64,000 nucleotides of DNA from Rhizobium subbaraonis (GCF_900220975.1 NZ_OBQD01000001.1:186001-250000), one strand, 5' to 3'. Numbered from the stretch's first letter, positions 36,208 to 46,842 are shown. Translations and numbers: made by a program. The notes: a model not told the origin generated them from the letters alone.

Positions 36208-37665
36208 TCAGTCGCCCCCGGCCCCCCGCAACTGCGCCTCGATCTTGCTGAGGTTGAACGACCCCGGCGACTGGCTCGGCGGATAGTCCTTCATCGTCTG
36301 CAGGAACTGCGCGGCCAGGCCCTGGATCGGCACGATGATGAAGACCCGGTCGAGGAACCAGTCGTTGTAGGTGTTGGAATTGTGCTGGGCCTTCTCGAAC
36401 GGATCGCGCCTGAGATTGAACAGTAGCGGCACCCGCAGTTCGGTGAACGGCTCGCGCCATACGCCGAAGGCCTCGCCACGGTTTTCCAGGAACACAGCCT
36501 TCCAGTCGTCGTAGCGCGCCGCCACGATCTGTCCGTCATCGTTGACGTACCAGAATTCGTGTCGTGGCGACTGGTCAACCTTTCCGCCGAGATAGTCCAG
36601 CTGATTGTAGCCGTCGATGTAGTTACGGTAGCTGCGGCCGTTGAGCTCGACGGTGTTGGCGAGTTTCGTCTTGATGTCCGGCTCGCCGGCGATCGCGGCG
36701 AAGGTCGGCAGCCAGTCCTCGTGCGCGACGATGCCGTTGAGCGTCTCCCCCGCCGGGAAGCGGCCCGGCCAGCGGGCGAAGGCCGGCACGCGGTAGGCGC
36801 CTTCCCAGTTGGAGTTCTTCTCGCTGCGGAACGGCGTCGTGCCGGCATCGGGCCAAGTGTTGTAGTGTGGGCCGTTGTCAGTTGAGTAGAGCACCACCGT
36901 GTCCTGCGCGATGCCGAGGTCGTCGAGTAGCTTCAAGAGCTCGCCGACATGCATGTCGTGCTCCACCATGCCGTCGTGGTATTCGTCGCCGCTCGGGCCG
37001 GAGATCCCCTTGTTCTGTTCCTTCACATGGGTGCGGAAGTGCATGCGCGTGCCGTTCCACCAGCAGAAGAATGGTTTGCCGGCCTGGTTCTGCCGGGTGA
37101 TGAAGTCCTTGGCGGCGGCGAGCGTCTCCTCGTCGATCGTCTCCATGCGCTTCTTCGTCAGCGGCCCGGTGTTCTCGATCTTCTGCGTGCCGTCGGGATT
37201 GGCCCAGCTGTGGAGCACGCCGCGCGGGCCGAACTGCTCGAGGAAGGTCCTGCCGCTGGGCATGACCCGGTCGCGCGGATAGTCGCGGTTCTCCGGCTCC
37301 TCCTCTGCATTGAGGTGGTAGAGGTTGCCGAGGAACTCATCGAAGCCGTGCATCGTCGGCAGGTGTTCGTCACGGTCGCCCTGGTGGTTCTTGCCGAACT
37401 GCCCGGTCGCGTAGCCCTGGGCCTTCAGCACCGTCGCCACCGTCACGTCGGTCTTCTGCCAGCCCTGCGGCGCGCCGGGCAGGCCGACCTTGGTCATCCC
37501 CGTACGCACCGGCACGTTGCCGCCGAGGAAGGCGGCGCGGCCCGCGGTGCAACTCTGCTGGCCGTAATAGTCGGTAAACGACAGGCCCTCTTCGGCGATC
37601 CGGTCGATGTTGGGGGTCCTGTAGCCCATCATGCCGCGGCTGTTGGCGGAGATGTTCCAGATGCT
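36208..37665 (-). pseudogene. Arylsulfatase lacking its 5' end
   Basis: Homology to type I sulfatases runs through 474 residues from MMGYRTPNIDRIAEEG, with the formylglycine motif CTAGRAAF intact. Upstream codons still encode IWNISANSRG, which in intact relatives follows the first metal-binding Asp-Asp pair, but an in-frame TAG stands at 37668-37666 and the preceding 20-30 residues (start, first beta strand and the metal-binding Asp-Asp pair) are absent. Without those aspartates the calcium site cannot form, so activity is very unlikely even if translated from ATG 37632. The break at about 37665 abuts an unrelated plus-strand fragment. Confidence 0.8.
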
Positions 37666-37843
37666 CTACACGAACCACGCGACCGCCAAGCATATCGCGG
37701 CCAACCGGCACAAGTACCGCATCCTGTCGCGCCTGCCGCTATGGTACGCCCGCTACAAGCCCGGCATCCGAAACGTCTTTCCGCTCGGCAACTGGGAAAA
37801 CTTCGCTGCGCGTTGCATCGGCAGGCGCCATCGCCCATCCTGA
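37664..37843 (+). pseudogene. Possible 3' remnant of an unrecognised gene
   Basis: From the point where sulfatase homology stops, a plus-strand frame gives about 59 plausible residues (LYTNHATAKHIAAN to the end IGRRHRPS) and a TGA at 37841-37843. Codon use fits the genome. It has no credible start of its own, because the in-frame ATGs at 37631-37661 lie in the sulfatase sequence. I cannot name the family. It could be the C-terminus of a gene once divergent from the sulfatase. Confidence 0.35.
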
Positions 37844-37880
37844 TCGGCGCGGCTGCATGGCAGGATCGAGGAGGGAACAC

Positions 37881-39662
37881 ATGTACAAGGCTCCGGTCGA
37901 GGAGATCGCTTTCACGCTCCGCCATGTGGCGGGTCTGGGCGCCGGATTGGCGGAAGGCCGCTTCGGCGACCTCTCGGACGACCTCGTCGATGCGATCCTC
38001 AGCGAAGCCGGCCGCTTCGCGAGCGACGAGATCGCGCCTTTGGCCGAGATTGGCGACCGGCAGGGCGCGACGTTGAAGGATGCCGCGGTGACGACGCCGC
38101 CGGGCTGGCCGGCGCTCTACCGCGCCTGGGCGGAAGGCGGCTGGAATTCGCTGACCGCATCGCCGGAACACGGCGGGCAGGGGCTGCCGCATATGCTGCA
38201 TGTGGCGACCATGGAGATGTGGAACAGCGGTTCCATGGCCTTTGCGATCGGCCCGACGCTGACGATCGGTGCGGTCGAGGCGCTGAGCGCCCATGGCTCC
38301 GCTCGCCTGAAGGAGGTCTACCTGCCGAAGATGGTGTCGGGCGAGTGGATGGGCTCGATGAACCTCACCGAACCGCATGCCGGCTCGGACCTCGGGGTGA
38401 TGAAGACGCGCGCCGAACGTCGGGACGACGGCACCTACCGCATCTTCGGCCAGAAGATCTTCATCACCTATGGCGAGCACGATTTCACCGACAACATCGT
38501 CCACCTCGTCCTGGCGCGCCTGCCGGACGCGCCGGCCGGCACGCGCGGCATCTCGCTGTTCCTGGTTCCGAAATTCCTCGTCGAGGCAGACGGATCGCCC
38601 GGTGCCCGCAACGACGTCTTCTGCCACTCGCTGGAACACAAGCTCGGCATTCACGGCTCTCCCACCTGCACGATGATCTATGGCGACGGCAGGTTCGGCG
38701 AGGAGCCGGGCGCGGTCGGTTGGCTGATAGGCGAGGAGAACAAGGGGCTCGCCTGCATGTTCACAATGATGAATAATGCCCGCCTGGCCGTCGGCATGCA
38801 GGGTGTGGCGATCGCCGAGGCTGCGACGCAGAAGGCGCTCGCCTATGCAAGGCAACGCACGCAGGGCAGGGCGCCAGGCTGGCAGGGACCGGGCATGAGC
38901 CCGATCGTCGAGCATCCCGACGTCGCCCGCATGCTGCTGACCATGAAGGCGCTCACGCAGGGCGCACGCGCCATCACCTATGCCTGCGCCCATGCCGTGG
39001 ACATGTCGCATGCGACTGCGGGCGACGAGGCCCGCCACTGGGCGGAGCGCGCCAGCCTGCTGACGCCGGTCGCCAAGAGCTTCGCCACCGACGTCGGCGT
39101 GGACGTCGCCTCCCTCGGCGTGCAGGTCCATGGCGGCATGGGCTTCATCGAGGAGACGGGGGCCGCACGCCTCTACCGCGACGCGCGTATCGCCCCGATC
39201 TACGAGGGCACCAACGGTATCCAGGCGATCGATCTGGTCACGCGAAAGCTGCCGCTCTCCGACGGCGCCCAGATGGCCGGACTCGTCGCCGAATTGCGCG
39301 GGATCGCAGAATCGGTCGGCGCCTCGAACGATACGGCCTTTGGCGAAACCGCAGCGCGTCTGGCGTCCACGCTGGACGACCTGCAGGCCGCAACGGACTG
39401 GCTTTCAACCGCGCTTGCGGAAGGCCGGCAGGCGGATGCGCTCGCCGGCGCGACGCCCTATCAGCGGCTCTTCGGCCTTGCGCTGACCGGGGCCTATCTC
39501 GCCAAGGCGGCGCTGGCGGAGGCAGGCGACGGCCGCAAGCACGAGCGGATCGCGCTCTGCCGTTTCACTGCGGAAAACATCATCGCGGAAACCGCTGCCC
39601 TCAAGGATCGTGTCGTAACGGGTGCCGCAAGCATCGCGGCGGCACGAACCCTGCTCGACTAG
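37881..39662 (+). CDS. Acyl-CoA dehydrogenase
   Basis: FAD-dependent enzyme that introduces the 2,3-double bond in fatty acyl-CoA. The 593-residue length is that of the larger prokaryotic ACADs with a C-terminal extension domain. Visible are the MNLTEPHAGSDLG FAD-binding motif, HKLGIHGSPTC, the GGMGFIEETGAARLYRDARI block and IYEGTNGIQAIDL, which holds the catalytic Glu. The ATG at 37881 follows GAGGAGGGAAC. A crotonase gene follows after 107 bases, so the pair likely forms a beta-oxidation operon. Confidence 0.94.
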   Translation: MYKAPVEEIAFTLRHVAGLGAGLAEGRFGDLSDDLVDAILSEAGRFASDEIAPLAEIGDRQGATLKDAAVTTPPGWPALYRAWAEGGWNSLTASPEHGGQGLPHMLHVATMEMWNSGSMAFAIGPTLTIGAVEALSAHGSARLKEVYLPKMVSGEWMGSMNLTEPHAGSDLGVMKTRAERRDDGTYRIFGQKIFITYGEHDFTDNIVHLVLARLPDAPAGTRGISLFLVPKFLVEADGSPGARNDVFCHSLEHKLGIHGSPTCTMIYGDGRFGEEPGAVGWLIGEENKGLACMFTMMNNARLAVGMQGVAIAEAATQKALAYARQRTQGRAPGWQGPGMSPIVEHPDVARMLLTMKALTQGARAITYACAHAVDMSHATAGDEARHWAERASLLTPVAKSFATDVGVDVASLGVQVHGGMGFIEETGAARLYRDARIAPIYEGTNGIQAIDLVTRKLPLSDGAQMAGLVAELRGIAESVGASNDTAFGETAARLASTLDDLQAATDWLSTALAEGRQADALAGATPYQRLFGLALTGAYLAKAALAEAGDGRKHERIALCRFTAENIIAETAALKDRVVTGAASIAAARTLLD

Positions 39663-39769
39663 CGCCACGTTTGCGCGGACGAATGTGACCGCGGCGCGGC
39701 AGGGCCTGCCGGCGACACCACGGAACGAACGGACGGGCACGGACGCTGCCCTGGGAGGAAAGAAACAAC

Positions 39770-40519
39770 ATGAGCGATCATATCCTCGTCGAACGTCCGC
39801 AGGCCGCGCCCGGCGTGCAGGTGATCAGGCTGAACCGCCCGGAAAAGAAGAACGCCATCACGCGCGACATGTACCGGATGATGACGGAAGCGCTGCGCGC
39901 CGGCGATGTCGACCCGGCCGTGCGCGCCACCCTTCTGCTCGGCAGCGCGGGCTGCTTTTCCGCCGGCAACGACATGGCGGACTTCCTCGCCTTCGCCATG
40001 GGGGGAACGATGGGGCGAGAGGTCGTGGACTTCCTGCATGCGCTGACGGCGCACAACAAGCCGCTCGTTTCCGGGGTCGACGGGATTGCGATCGGCATCG
40101 GCACGACCATCCACATGCATTGCGACCTGACGATTGCTTCGCCCGCCTCGATCTTCAAGGCGCCGTTCGTCGATCTGGCTCTGGTTCCTGAAGCCGCCTC
40201 CAGCCTGATCGCGCCACGGCTGATGGGGCATCAGCGCGCCTTTGCGCTGCTCGTCGCAGGCGAAGGCTTCTCCGCCGAACAGGCAAGGGAGGCCGGCCTG
40301 ATCTGGAAGGTGAGCGAGGCGGTCGAGGCCGAGGCGATGGAACTTGCAAGCCGTCTGGCGAGCAAGCCGCCGGAGGCCTTGCGCACGTCGCGCGAACTGC
40401 TGCGTGGCAACCGCGAGGATATCGCCGGGCGTATCGACGAGGAGGCGCACCATTTTGCCGTGCGCCTGCGCAGCGCCGAGGCCCGCGCCGCCTTCGAGGC
40501 CTTCATGGCGAAAAAGTAG
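39770..40519 (+). CDS. Enoyl-CoA hydratase/isomerase family protein
   Basis: Crotonase-fold protein of 249 residues. The family marks are LNRPEKKNAITRDMY (20-34), the oxyanion-hole motif FSAGNDMADF and VDGIAIGIGTTIHMHCDL. At the usual catalytic positions the residues suggest an isomerase or unspecific crotonase rather than a classical hydratase (the paired glutamates are not both evident). It starts behind a CTGGGAGGAAAG ribosome site and probably acts with the acyl-CoA dehydrogenase encoded just upstream. Confidence 0.9.
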   Translation: MSDHILVERPQAAPGVQVIRLNRPEKKNAITRDMYRMMTEALRAGDVDPAVRATLLLGSAGCFSAGNDMADFLAFAMGGTMGREVVDFLHALTAHNKPLVSGVDGIAIGIGTTIHMHCDLTIASPASIFKAPFVDLALVPEAASSLIAPRLMGHQRAFALLVAGEGFSAEQAREAGLIWKVSEAVEAEAMELASRLASKPPEALRTSRELLRGNREDIAGRIDEEAHHFAVRLRSAEARAAFEAFMAKK

Positions 40520-40537
40520 CACGGTGCGTGCGGCAGC

Positions 40538-41788
40538 TCATTTCTCCAGCGTCGCCACCGCCTCGACATGGGGCGACCATAGAAACTGGTCGATCGGCGT
40601 AACGCCCGTGATCCGGTAGCCCCCGGCAACGAGGATCGCGAGATCGCGGGCGAGCGTTACCGGATTGCAGGAGACGGCTGCGATCTTCTTCACGCCCGAA
40701 CGGGCCAGTTCGCGACACTGATCCTCGGCGCCGGCCCGCGGCGGGTCGAAGACGACCGCATCGAAAGCTTTCAGCTCCGAGGCCATCAGCGGTCGGCGGA
40801 ACAGGTCGCGCTTTTCCACCGTGACCGGTTTCAGCCCCTGCGCGTGACGGGCCGCATGGTCGAGCGCCTTCAAGGCCCTGTCGTCGCCTTCCACGGCATG
40901 GACGCGCGCGCCGCGCGCCATCCTGAGCGCGAAGGTACCGGAGCCGGAAAAGAGATCGGCCACACGCTTGGCCTTGCCGACATGTCCGAGCACGAGGGCC
41001 GCCATGGCATCCTCCGCTTCCTTTGTCGCCTGGGTGAACCCGCCGGGAGGCGGTGCGACGAGCACGCCGCCGAAGTCGAGCTGCGGCTTCTGCGGCTCGA
41101 TCAGCACCTCCGCGTCGCTGGAGACGCGGGCGATGCCGCGCAGCGCAAGCACGCATTCCGTCACCGCGCGCCGCTGCTTGTCTCCCACCTTGCGAACGCC
41201 CTCGAAGGCGATGTCGAGCCCGGACAACGTTTCCAGGACGGTCAGCCTGAAACCCTGGCTATCGGTCGCAATGGCTGCGGCCAGCGCGCGCAGCACATCC
41301 AGCCGCGAGACGATGCCGGGGCTTGCGACGGGACATCGGTCGATGTCGACGATGTGATGGCTGCCGGCCTGGTTGAAGCCGAGCAGCATGCCCTTTTCGG
41401 TCTTGCGCACGGTGAAGACGACGCGTCGGCGTTCGCCCGGCGCGCAGGGGATGAGGGGGGCTACGGTCGCAGACAGGCCTTTCGCCTTCAGCGCGTCTGC
41501 GACGATGCCGCGCTTGAATTCGCGGTAGAGCGTGTCCGAGGCATGCTGGAGCGAGCAGCCGCCGCAGGTGCCGTTCCGGCCCTCCGGCCCGAAATGGTGG
41601 CAGGCGGGCGCTATTCTGTCCGCCGAGGCGACCGAGGTGGAGATCACCGTTCCCTGGTTTTTCACCCGGGCGATCGCCACCGTCTCTCCGGGCAGCGTGA
41701 AGGGCACATAGATCGGGCCGTCCGGTCCTGGGGCGATGCCGTCCCCGCCGCTGCCAAGCCTGCCGATCGTCACCGTTTCCGTGCTCAT
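40538..41788 (-). CDS. RlmD/RumA-like 23S rRNA (uracil-5) methyltransferase
   Basis: SAM-dependent RNA m5U methyltransferase family. The 416-residue protein has an N-terminal TRAM-like domain (about 1-55), the iron-sulfur cysteines CHHFGPEGRNGTCGGC followed later by DRCPVA, a Rossmann SAM domain with VADLFSGSGTFAL, and the catalytic motif AVSCNPVTLARDL containing the nucleophilic cysteine, after VFDPPRAGAE. It starts within the ATGA overlap at the end of tlyA, so the two RNA methyltransferases are translationally coupled. Confidence 0.93.
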   Translation of the reverse strand: MSTETVTIGRLGSGGDGIAPGPDGPIYVPFTLPGETVAIARVKNQGTVISTSVASADRIAPACHHFGPEGRNGTCGGCSLQHASDTLYREFKRGIVADALKAKGLSATVAPLIPCAPGERRRVVFTVRKTEKGMLLGFNQAGSHHIVDIDRCPVASPGIVSRLDVLRALAAAIATDSQGFRLTVLETLSGLDIAFEGVRKVGDKQRRAVTECVLALRGIARVSSDAEVLIEPQKPQLDFGGVLVAPPPGGFTQATKEAEDAMAALVLGHVGKAKRVADLFSGSGTFALRMARGARVHAVEGDDRALKALDHAARHAQGLKPVTVEKRDLFRRPLMASELKAFDAVVFDPPRAGAEDQCRELARSGVKKIAAVSCNPVTLARDLAILVAGGYRITGVTPIDQFLWSPHVEAVATLEK

Positions 41789-42540
41789 GCTTTCAATCCT
41801 GCGAGAAGAAATTCCTGGTTGCCGTCGCCGCCGGCAATGGGCGAAGGGATAATACCGAGGCTCTCCCAGCCCATGTCGTCGCGCAGCCAGCGCTGCAGTT
41901 CGTCGGCGATCGCCGGTCCCGACGCGGGGTCCCGGAGAAGCCCGCCCTTGCCGATCGCATCCCGCCCGGCCTCGAACTGCGGCTTGACCAGAAGCACGCA
42001 GAAGGCGCCGGGGCGGGCGAGCGTCAGCGCCGGCGGCAAGGCGAGCTTCAGCGAGATGAAGGAGACGTCGGAGACGACGCCATCGATCGTGCGGCCGCCC
42101 AGATCGTTCGCGCCCAGGACGCGGGCATTGAGGCCCTCGAGACTGGTGACGCGCGGATCGTCGGCCAGCCGCGGATGCAGCTGGCCGTGGCCGACATCGA
42201 CGGCGACGACGTGGGCGGCGCCGCGGGATAGCAGAACCTGCGTGAAGCCGCCCGTCGAGGCGCCGATGTCCAGGCAGGTCTTCCCGGCGGGATCCAGGCC
42301 GAAATGATCGAGCGCTGCGACCAGTTTCAATGCCGCGCGTGAGACGTAGGCGCGCGCGGGGTCGTCGAGCCCGATCTCCGCGCGGGCGTCCACGACCGTG
42401 CCGGCCTTCTTCACCGTCCGCCCGTCCACCGTCACCGTGCCGCGCGCGATCGCGTCGCGCGCACGCGAGCGGCTTTCGAAAAGGCCGCGCGTGACCAGCA
42501 AATGGTCGAGGCGCTGTGATGATGGGCTCTGGTCGGACAT
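41785..42540 (-). CDS. tlyA: TlyA family rRNA 2'-O-methyltransferase
   Basis: TlyA proteins methylate ribose in 16S and 23S rRNA and are sometimes called hemolysins. The 251-residue product has an N-terminal S4 RNA-binding domain (about 9-70, RLDHLLVTRGLFESRSRARD) and an FtsJ-like domain with SAM motif CLDIGASTGGFTQVLL and VSDVSFISLKLALP. Its stop overlaps the next methyltransferase start by four bases. In other rhizobia it usually follows dxs directly; here dxs is 2.4 kb away behind a chemoreceptor gene. Confidence 0.93.
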   Translation of the reverse strand: MSDQSPSSQRLDHLLVTRGLFESRSRARDAIARGTVTVDGRTVKKAGTVVDARAEIGLDDPARAYVSRAALKLVAALDHFGLDPAGKTCLDIGASTGGFTQVLLSRGAAHVVAVDVGHGQLHPRLADDPRVTSLEGLNARVLGANDLGGRTIDGVVSDVSFISLKLALPPALTLARPGAFCVLLVKPQFEAGRDAIGKGGLLRDPASGPAIADELQRWLRDDMGWESLGIIPSPIAGGDGNQEFLLAGLKA

Positions 42541-42638
42541 GGCCTCTCATGGCGCGTCGTCGCGTCCATGGCAAGGCGATTTCCGCGGAATATCCGGGTG
42601 AGGCGTCCGCGGCAATGCATTTGCGGGAGTCGATAATT

Positions 42639-42653
42639 CATAAAGTCTTTATG
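42639..42653. promoter_or_regulatory. Perfect palindrome upstream of the chemoreceptor gene
   Basis: CATAAAGTCTTTATG is a perfect 7-1-7 palindrome in an AT-rich stretch (42630-42670) of the divergent tlyA/chemoreceptor region, 160 bases before the chemoreceptor start. A second inverted repeat, GGAGAC/GTCTCC, lies at 42681-42699. It may be an operator; no known regulator is assigned. Confidence 0.4.
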
Positions 42654-42812
42654 TGAAATTCTTACAAATACGGCGATTTTGGAGACTGGCGATGTCTCCC
42701 GTGCGCCATGACTGCGCCCGCGCCACGCCTCCCGATCATGTCCCAGCATTATGACGCCGCTCGCAGCCACATCCTCCCATGCGCGCGTGCGCCCGGCCCG
42801 CAGGAGTTTGCA

Positions 42813-44648
42813 ATGTCGTCCAGGAATATTTCGCTGAGCGCAAAGCTCAGCGTCACGTTTGCGGGGTTGATCCTCGTTTTTCTCGCCGTATCCGGCATAG
42901 TCTATGCCAAGGCGCGCACGTCGCAACTCGCCTCCGAAAGCCAGCTGCGCGCCGAACGTCTCGTCAATGTCATCGATGCCGCCTTGCAGGCGATGCTGGA
43001 GCAGGCGGTCAACCAGCGCGGCTTCCTGCTCTTCCGCAGCGACAGCACCTATGGCGACGTCTTCGCCAACCGCGAAAAGATGCTGAAGAACATCGAGGAG
43101 GCAAAGCAGATCGCGGCCGGCCAGCCGGACATGCTGAAGTCGATCGAAGCGATGCAGGCCGCAGCCGACGTCTTCCACACGCAACTCGCCCTGCCGCAGC
43201 TCGAGGCGCGCAAGACCACCGAGGCGCCGATCGCAGAGATCATCGAAATCGGGCGTAACACGTCGAAGGGGCAGCTGGACGTTTTCCGCTCCGCCGCCGC
43301 CACCGTCAAGGAGCAGGCTGGCAAGTGGTCCGCGCAGCAGGTCGAACAGCAGGCCCGGGCCAACGCCGATCTGTCGCTCACGCTCATCGTCGGCATGCTC
43401 GCCGCGATCGCGATTGCCGTGCTGCTCGCCTGGCTTCTGTCGCGGGCGATCGTCCGGCCGATCATCGGCATGACGGCGGCGATGGACAGGCTTGCGGGCG
43501 GAGACAACGATGTCGCAGTGCCCGCGCTCGACCGGAAGGATGAAGTGGGGCGCATGGCCAATGCGGTCCTGATCTTCAAGCAGGCTGCCGTGGAGAAGCT
43601 TAGGCTTGCCGGTGAAACCGAGCGCATGCGCGGCGATGCCGAGCGCCAGCGCCTCGATGCCGACGCGCAGAAGAAGCAGGAAGCAGCCGAACTCGGTACC
43701 GCCGTCGAAGCGCTCGCCGCAGGGCTTGCCGGCCTTGCCGATGGCGATGTCGGCTATCGTATCCACACCCCTTTCGCCGCGCATCTCGACCGCCTGCGGC
43801 TGGACTTCAACGCCTCGCTCGACAAATTGCGCGGCGCGCTTCGGTCGGTCGGCAATAATGCGGCGGCAATCAATGCCGGAGCCTCGGAAATCCTTTCGGC
43901 GGCCAACGACCTGGCGCGGCGCACCGAGCAGCAGGCCGCTTCCGTCGAGGAGACCGCGGCGGCACTCGAAGAGGTGACCGCGACGGTCCGCGACTCCGCC
44001 AAGGGCGCAGAAGAGGCAGGCCGCCTCGTCGAGCATACCCGCAAGGGTGCGGAGCGCTCCGGCGAGATCGTCCGCAACGCCGTGTCCGCGATGCATGCCA
44101 TCGAGCGCTCGTCGGGAGAGATCTCCAACATCATCGGCGTCATCGAGGATATCGCGTTCCAGACGAACCTGCTGGCGCTCAATGCCGGGGTGGAAGCCGC
44201 ACGGGCCGGCGAGGCCGGCAAGGGCTTTGCCGTCGTTGCCCAGGAGGTCCGCGAACTCGCACAGCGCTCCGGCAACGCCGCCAAGGAGATCAAGGCGCTG
44301 ATCACGACATCCGGTCAGCAGGTCCACTCCGGCGTCGAGCTGGTCGAGGAGACCGGCAAGGCGCTCGAGGCGATCGTCGGCGAAGTGCAGGAGATCAATC
44401 GCCACGTCGCGGCCATCGTCGTCGCCACGCGCGAACAGGCCACCGGCCTGCACGAGATCAGCACCGCCGTGAACACCATGGACCAGGGTACGCAGCAGAA
44501 CGCCGCGATGGTGGAGCAGCAGACAGCCGCAAGCCACAGCCTGGCGCAGGAAGCGGCCGCGCTGAACGCCCTGCTGAGCCAATTCAAGCTCGGCAACGCG
44601 CGCGATGGTGCCGCAGACGCCCGCCCTGCCCAGAGGCGCGCTGCCTGA
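42813..44648 (+). CDS. Methyl-accepting chemotaxis protein
   Basis: Transmembrane chemoreceptor of 611 residues: membrane helix 1 (about 10-33), a CHASE3-like periplasmic helical domain (about 40-190, with [15 protein letters not shown]), membrane helix 2 (about 190-213), HAMP regions, and the cytoplasmic signalling domain with the hairpin tip [20 protein letters not shown]. The ATG at 42813 follows CAGGAG. There is no obvious CheB/CheR pentapeptide at the C-terminus (it ends RPAQRRAA). The ligand is unknown. It lies on the opposite strand inside the dxs-tlyA interval. Confidence 0.94.
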   Translation: MSSRNISLSAKLSVTFAGLILVFLAVSGIVYAKARTSQLASESQLRAERLVNVIDAALQAMLEQAVNQRGFLLFRSDSTYGDVFANREKMLKNIEEAKQIAAGQPDMLKSIEAMQAAADVFHTQLALPQLEARKTTEAPIAEIIEIGRNTSKGQLDVFRSAAATVKEQAGKWSAQQVEQQARANADLSLTLIVGMLAAIAIAVLLAWLLSRAIVRPIIGMTAAMDRLAGGDNDVAVPALDRKDEVGRMANAVLIFKQAAVEKLRLAGETERMRGDAERQRLDADAQKKQEAAELGTAVEALAAGLAGLADGDVGYRIHTPFAAHLDRLRLDFNASLDKLRGALRSVGNNAAAINAGASEILSAANDLARRTEQQAASVEETAAALEEVTATVRDSAKGAEEAGRLVEHTRKGAERSGEIVRNAVSAMHAIERSSGEISNIIGVIEDIAFQTNLLALNAGVEAARAGEAGKGFAVVAQEVRELAQRSGNAAKEIKALITTSGQQVHSGVELVEETGKALEAIVGEVQEINRHVAAIVVATREQATGLHEISTAVNTMDQGTQQNAAMVEQQTAASHSLAQEAAALNALLSQFKLGNARDGAADARPAQRRAA

Positions 44649-44652
44649 TCTT

Positions 44653-44684
44653 GACGCCGCGCGCTGACAAGAGCGCGCGGCGTC
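44653..44684 (+). terminator. Hairpin after the chemoreceptor gene
   Basis: GACGCCGCGCGCT (44653-44665) pairs perfectly with AGCGCGCGGCGTC (44672-44684) over a GACAAG loop, starting four bases after the stop. A 13-bp GC-rich stem; no T-run. Confidence 0.65.
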
Positions 44685-44922
44685 CGAACACATGCGCTGC
44701 TTGGATGTCCGCGGCCGGCGTGCGGAGGGCTTGACGAAGAACGCCCCGACGACCTTCGAAATGAAGGCCAAGGACTTCTATCCCCAACGCTGATCCTGAT
44801 CGTGTTCCTGATCCCGGGCCCCGGCCAGCCGGTAAAGGCGCAGCCCCGAGGCGGAACTGATCCCGAAAAGGCGGCAGTGTATGCTCTTCCGCCCTGGCCA
44901 TGCAGGTGAATTTTCGGCGGGA

Positions 44923-46842
44923 TCAGCCGGCGGCGCCGACGCCGAGATCCTTCTGGCCGAGCGCCTTGAAAACGGCCGAAACGATGCCGGCGCGGTCGAG
45001 GCCCGACTTGGCATACATCGCCTCGGGCTTGGCCTGTTCCATCCAGGTGTCGGGCAGGATCAGCGGCCGCACCTTGAGCCCGCTCTCCAGCAGGCCCTCA
45101 TGGGCGAGGAACTGCAGCACGTGGCTGGCGAAACCGCCGACGGCGCCCTCTTCGATTGTGATCAGCACCTCGTGGTGTCTGGCAAGCTGGCGGATCAGGT
45201 CCTGATCGAGCGGCTTTGCGAAGCGGGCATCGGCCACCGTCGTCGACAGTCCCGCCGCATCGAGATCCTCGGCCGCGAGCAGACATTCCGAAAGCCGCGT
45301 TCCGAACGAGAGCAGTGCCACCTTCGAGCCCTGCTTGACGACGCGTCCCTTGCCGATCGCAAGGACTTCGCCGCGTGCCGGCAGGTCGACGCCGACGCCT
45401 TCGCCGCGCGGATAGCGGAACGAGATCGGGCCTTCGTCATAGGCTGCGGCTGTGCGCACCATGTGCTTCAGTTCGGCCTCGTCAGCCGCTGCCATCACGA
45501 CGAAGCCGGGCAGCGAGGCGAGATAGGTCGTGTCGAACGCGCCGGCATGCGTCGGCCCGTCCGCGCCCACGAAACCCGCCCGGTCGATCGGAAAGCGCAC
45601 CGGCAGGCCCTGTATGGCGACGTCATGCACCACCTGGTCGTAGGCGCGCTGCAGGAACGTCGAGTAGAGTGCGGCAAACGGCTTGTAGCCTTCGGCGGCA
45701 AGACCGGCGGCAAACGTCACGGCGTGCTGCTCGGCAATGCCGACGTCGAACAGACGGCTCGGGTAGATGCCGCCGAACTTGTCCAGGCCGGTGCCGTTCG
45801 GCATCGCGGCGGTGATGCCGATGATCTTGTCGTCGTGGGCGGCCTCCTCGATCAGCGCGTCCGCAAAGACAGCGGTATAGGAGGGCGCGTTCGGCTTCAC
45901 CTTCGCCTGGGCGCCGGTGATGACGTCGAACTTGTTGACGCCGTGATATTTGTCGGCGGCGGCTTCCGCCGGGGGATAGCCCTTGCCCTTCTGCGTGACC
46001 ACGTGGATCAGGACGGGGCCCTTGGCGTTCTCGCGCACATTGCGCAGCACCGGCAGCAGGTGGTCGAACGAATGGCCGTCGATCGGGCCGATATGGTAGA
46101 AGCCCATCTCCTCGAACAGCGTGCCGCCGGTCACGTAGCCGCGGGCATGCTCTACCGCCCGCGTGATTGCCCGGTCGACGGACTTGCCGAGATAGGCCGT
46201 CATCTTCTTGCCGAGTTCGCGGAAGCCCATGTAGGTGCGGCCCGAGGCGAGCCGCGCCAGATAGGCGCTCATCGCGCCCGTCGGCGGGGCGATCGACATG
46301 TCGTTGTCGTTGAGGATGACGATCAGGCGCGCATCGAGCGCGCCGGCATTGTTCAGCGCCTCATAGGCCATGCCGGCCGACATCGCCCCGTCGCCGATCA
46401 CCGCGATCACGTTGCGCTGCGTACCTGAAAGCTCAGAGGCGACCGCCATGCCGAGGCCGGCGGAGATCGAGGTCGAGGAATGGGCGGCGCCGAAGGGGTC
46501 GTATTCGCTTTCGGCGCGCCGCGTGAAGCCGGAGAGGCCGTCTTCCTGCCTGAGCGTGCGGATGCGGTCGCGCCGCCCGGTCAGGATCTTGTGCGGGTAG
46601 CATTGATGCCCGACATCGAAGATCAGCCGGTCATGCGGCGTATTGAAGACCTTGTGAATGGCAATCGTCAATTCCACGACGCCGAGACCGGCCCCCAGGT
46701 GGCCGCCGGTCATCGAGACGGCATCGACCATCTCGCTGCGGAGCTCGGCTGCGAGCTGCGGCAGGGCGCTGTCGTCCACCTTCTTCAGATCCGCCGGGAT
46801 GTTGACCTGGTCGAGCAGGGGCGTGGCTGGCAATTGTCTCAC
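44923..46842 (-). CDS. dxs: 1-deoxy-D-xylulose-5-phosphate synthase
   Basis: Thiamine-diphosphate enzyme that condenses pyruvate and glyceraldehyde 3-phosphate, the first step of the methylerythritol phosphate pathway (ispE is also in this window). The 639-residue protein has [17 protein letters not shown], the thiamine motif [18 protein letters not shown] ending in NDNDMSI, and the transketolase-like [18 protein letters not shown] used the GTG at 46842 ([10 protein letters not shown]), where homologues begin; an ATG at 46881 is the alternative. Its downstream neighbour is a chemoreceptor gene on the other strand. Confidence 0.94.
   Translation of the reverse strand: MRQLPATPLLDQVNIPADLKKVDDSALPQLAAELRSEMVDAVSMTGGHLGAGLGVVELTIAIHKVFNTPHDRLIFDVGHQCYPHKILTGRRDRIRTLRQEDGLSGFTRRAESEYDPFGAAHSSTSISAGLGMAVASELSGTQRNVIAVIGDGAMSAGMAYEALNNAGALDARLIVILNDNDMSIAPPTGAMSAYLARLASGRTYMGFRELGKKMTAYLGKSVDRAITRAVEHARGYVTGGTLFEEMGFYHIGPIDGHSFDHLLPVLRNVRENAKGPVLIHVVTQKGKGYPPAEAAADKYHGVNKFDVITGAQAKVKPNAPSYTAVFADALIEEAAHDDKIIGITAAMPNGTGLDKFGGIYPSRLFDVGIAEQHAVTFAAGLAAEGYKPFAALYSTFLQRAYDQVVHDVAIQGLPVRFPIDRAGFVGADGPTHAGAFDTTYLASLPGFVVMAAADEAELKHMVRTAAAYDEGPISFRYPRGEGVGVDLPARGEVLAIGKGRVVKQGSKVALLSFGTRLSECLLAAEDLDAAGLSTTVADARFAKPLDQDLIRQLARHHEVLITIEEGAVGGFASHVLQFLAHEGLLESGLKVRPLILPDTWMEQAKPEAMYAKSGLDRAGIVSAVFKALGQKDLGVGAAG

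Noticed and set aside
40538-42574. Single 678-codon fusion of an unknown N-terminus with the rRNA methyltransferase
   Set aside because: The upstream part is the shadow of tlyA; the real methyltransferase starts at 41788 in an ATGA overlap.
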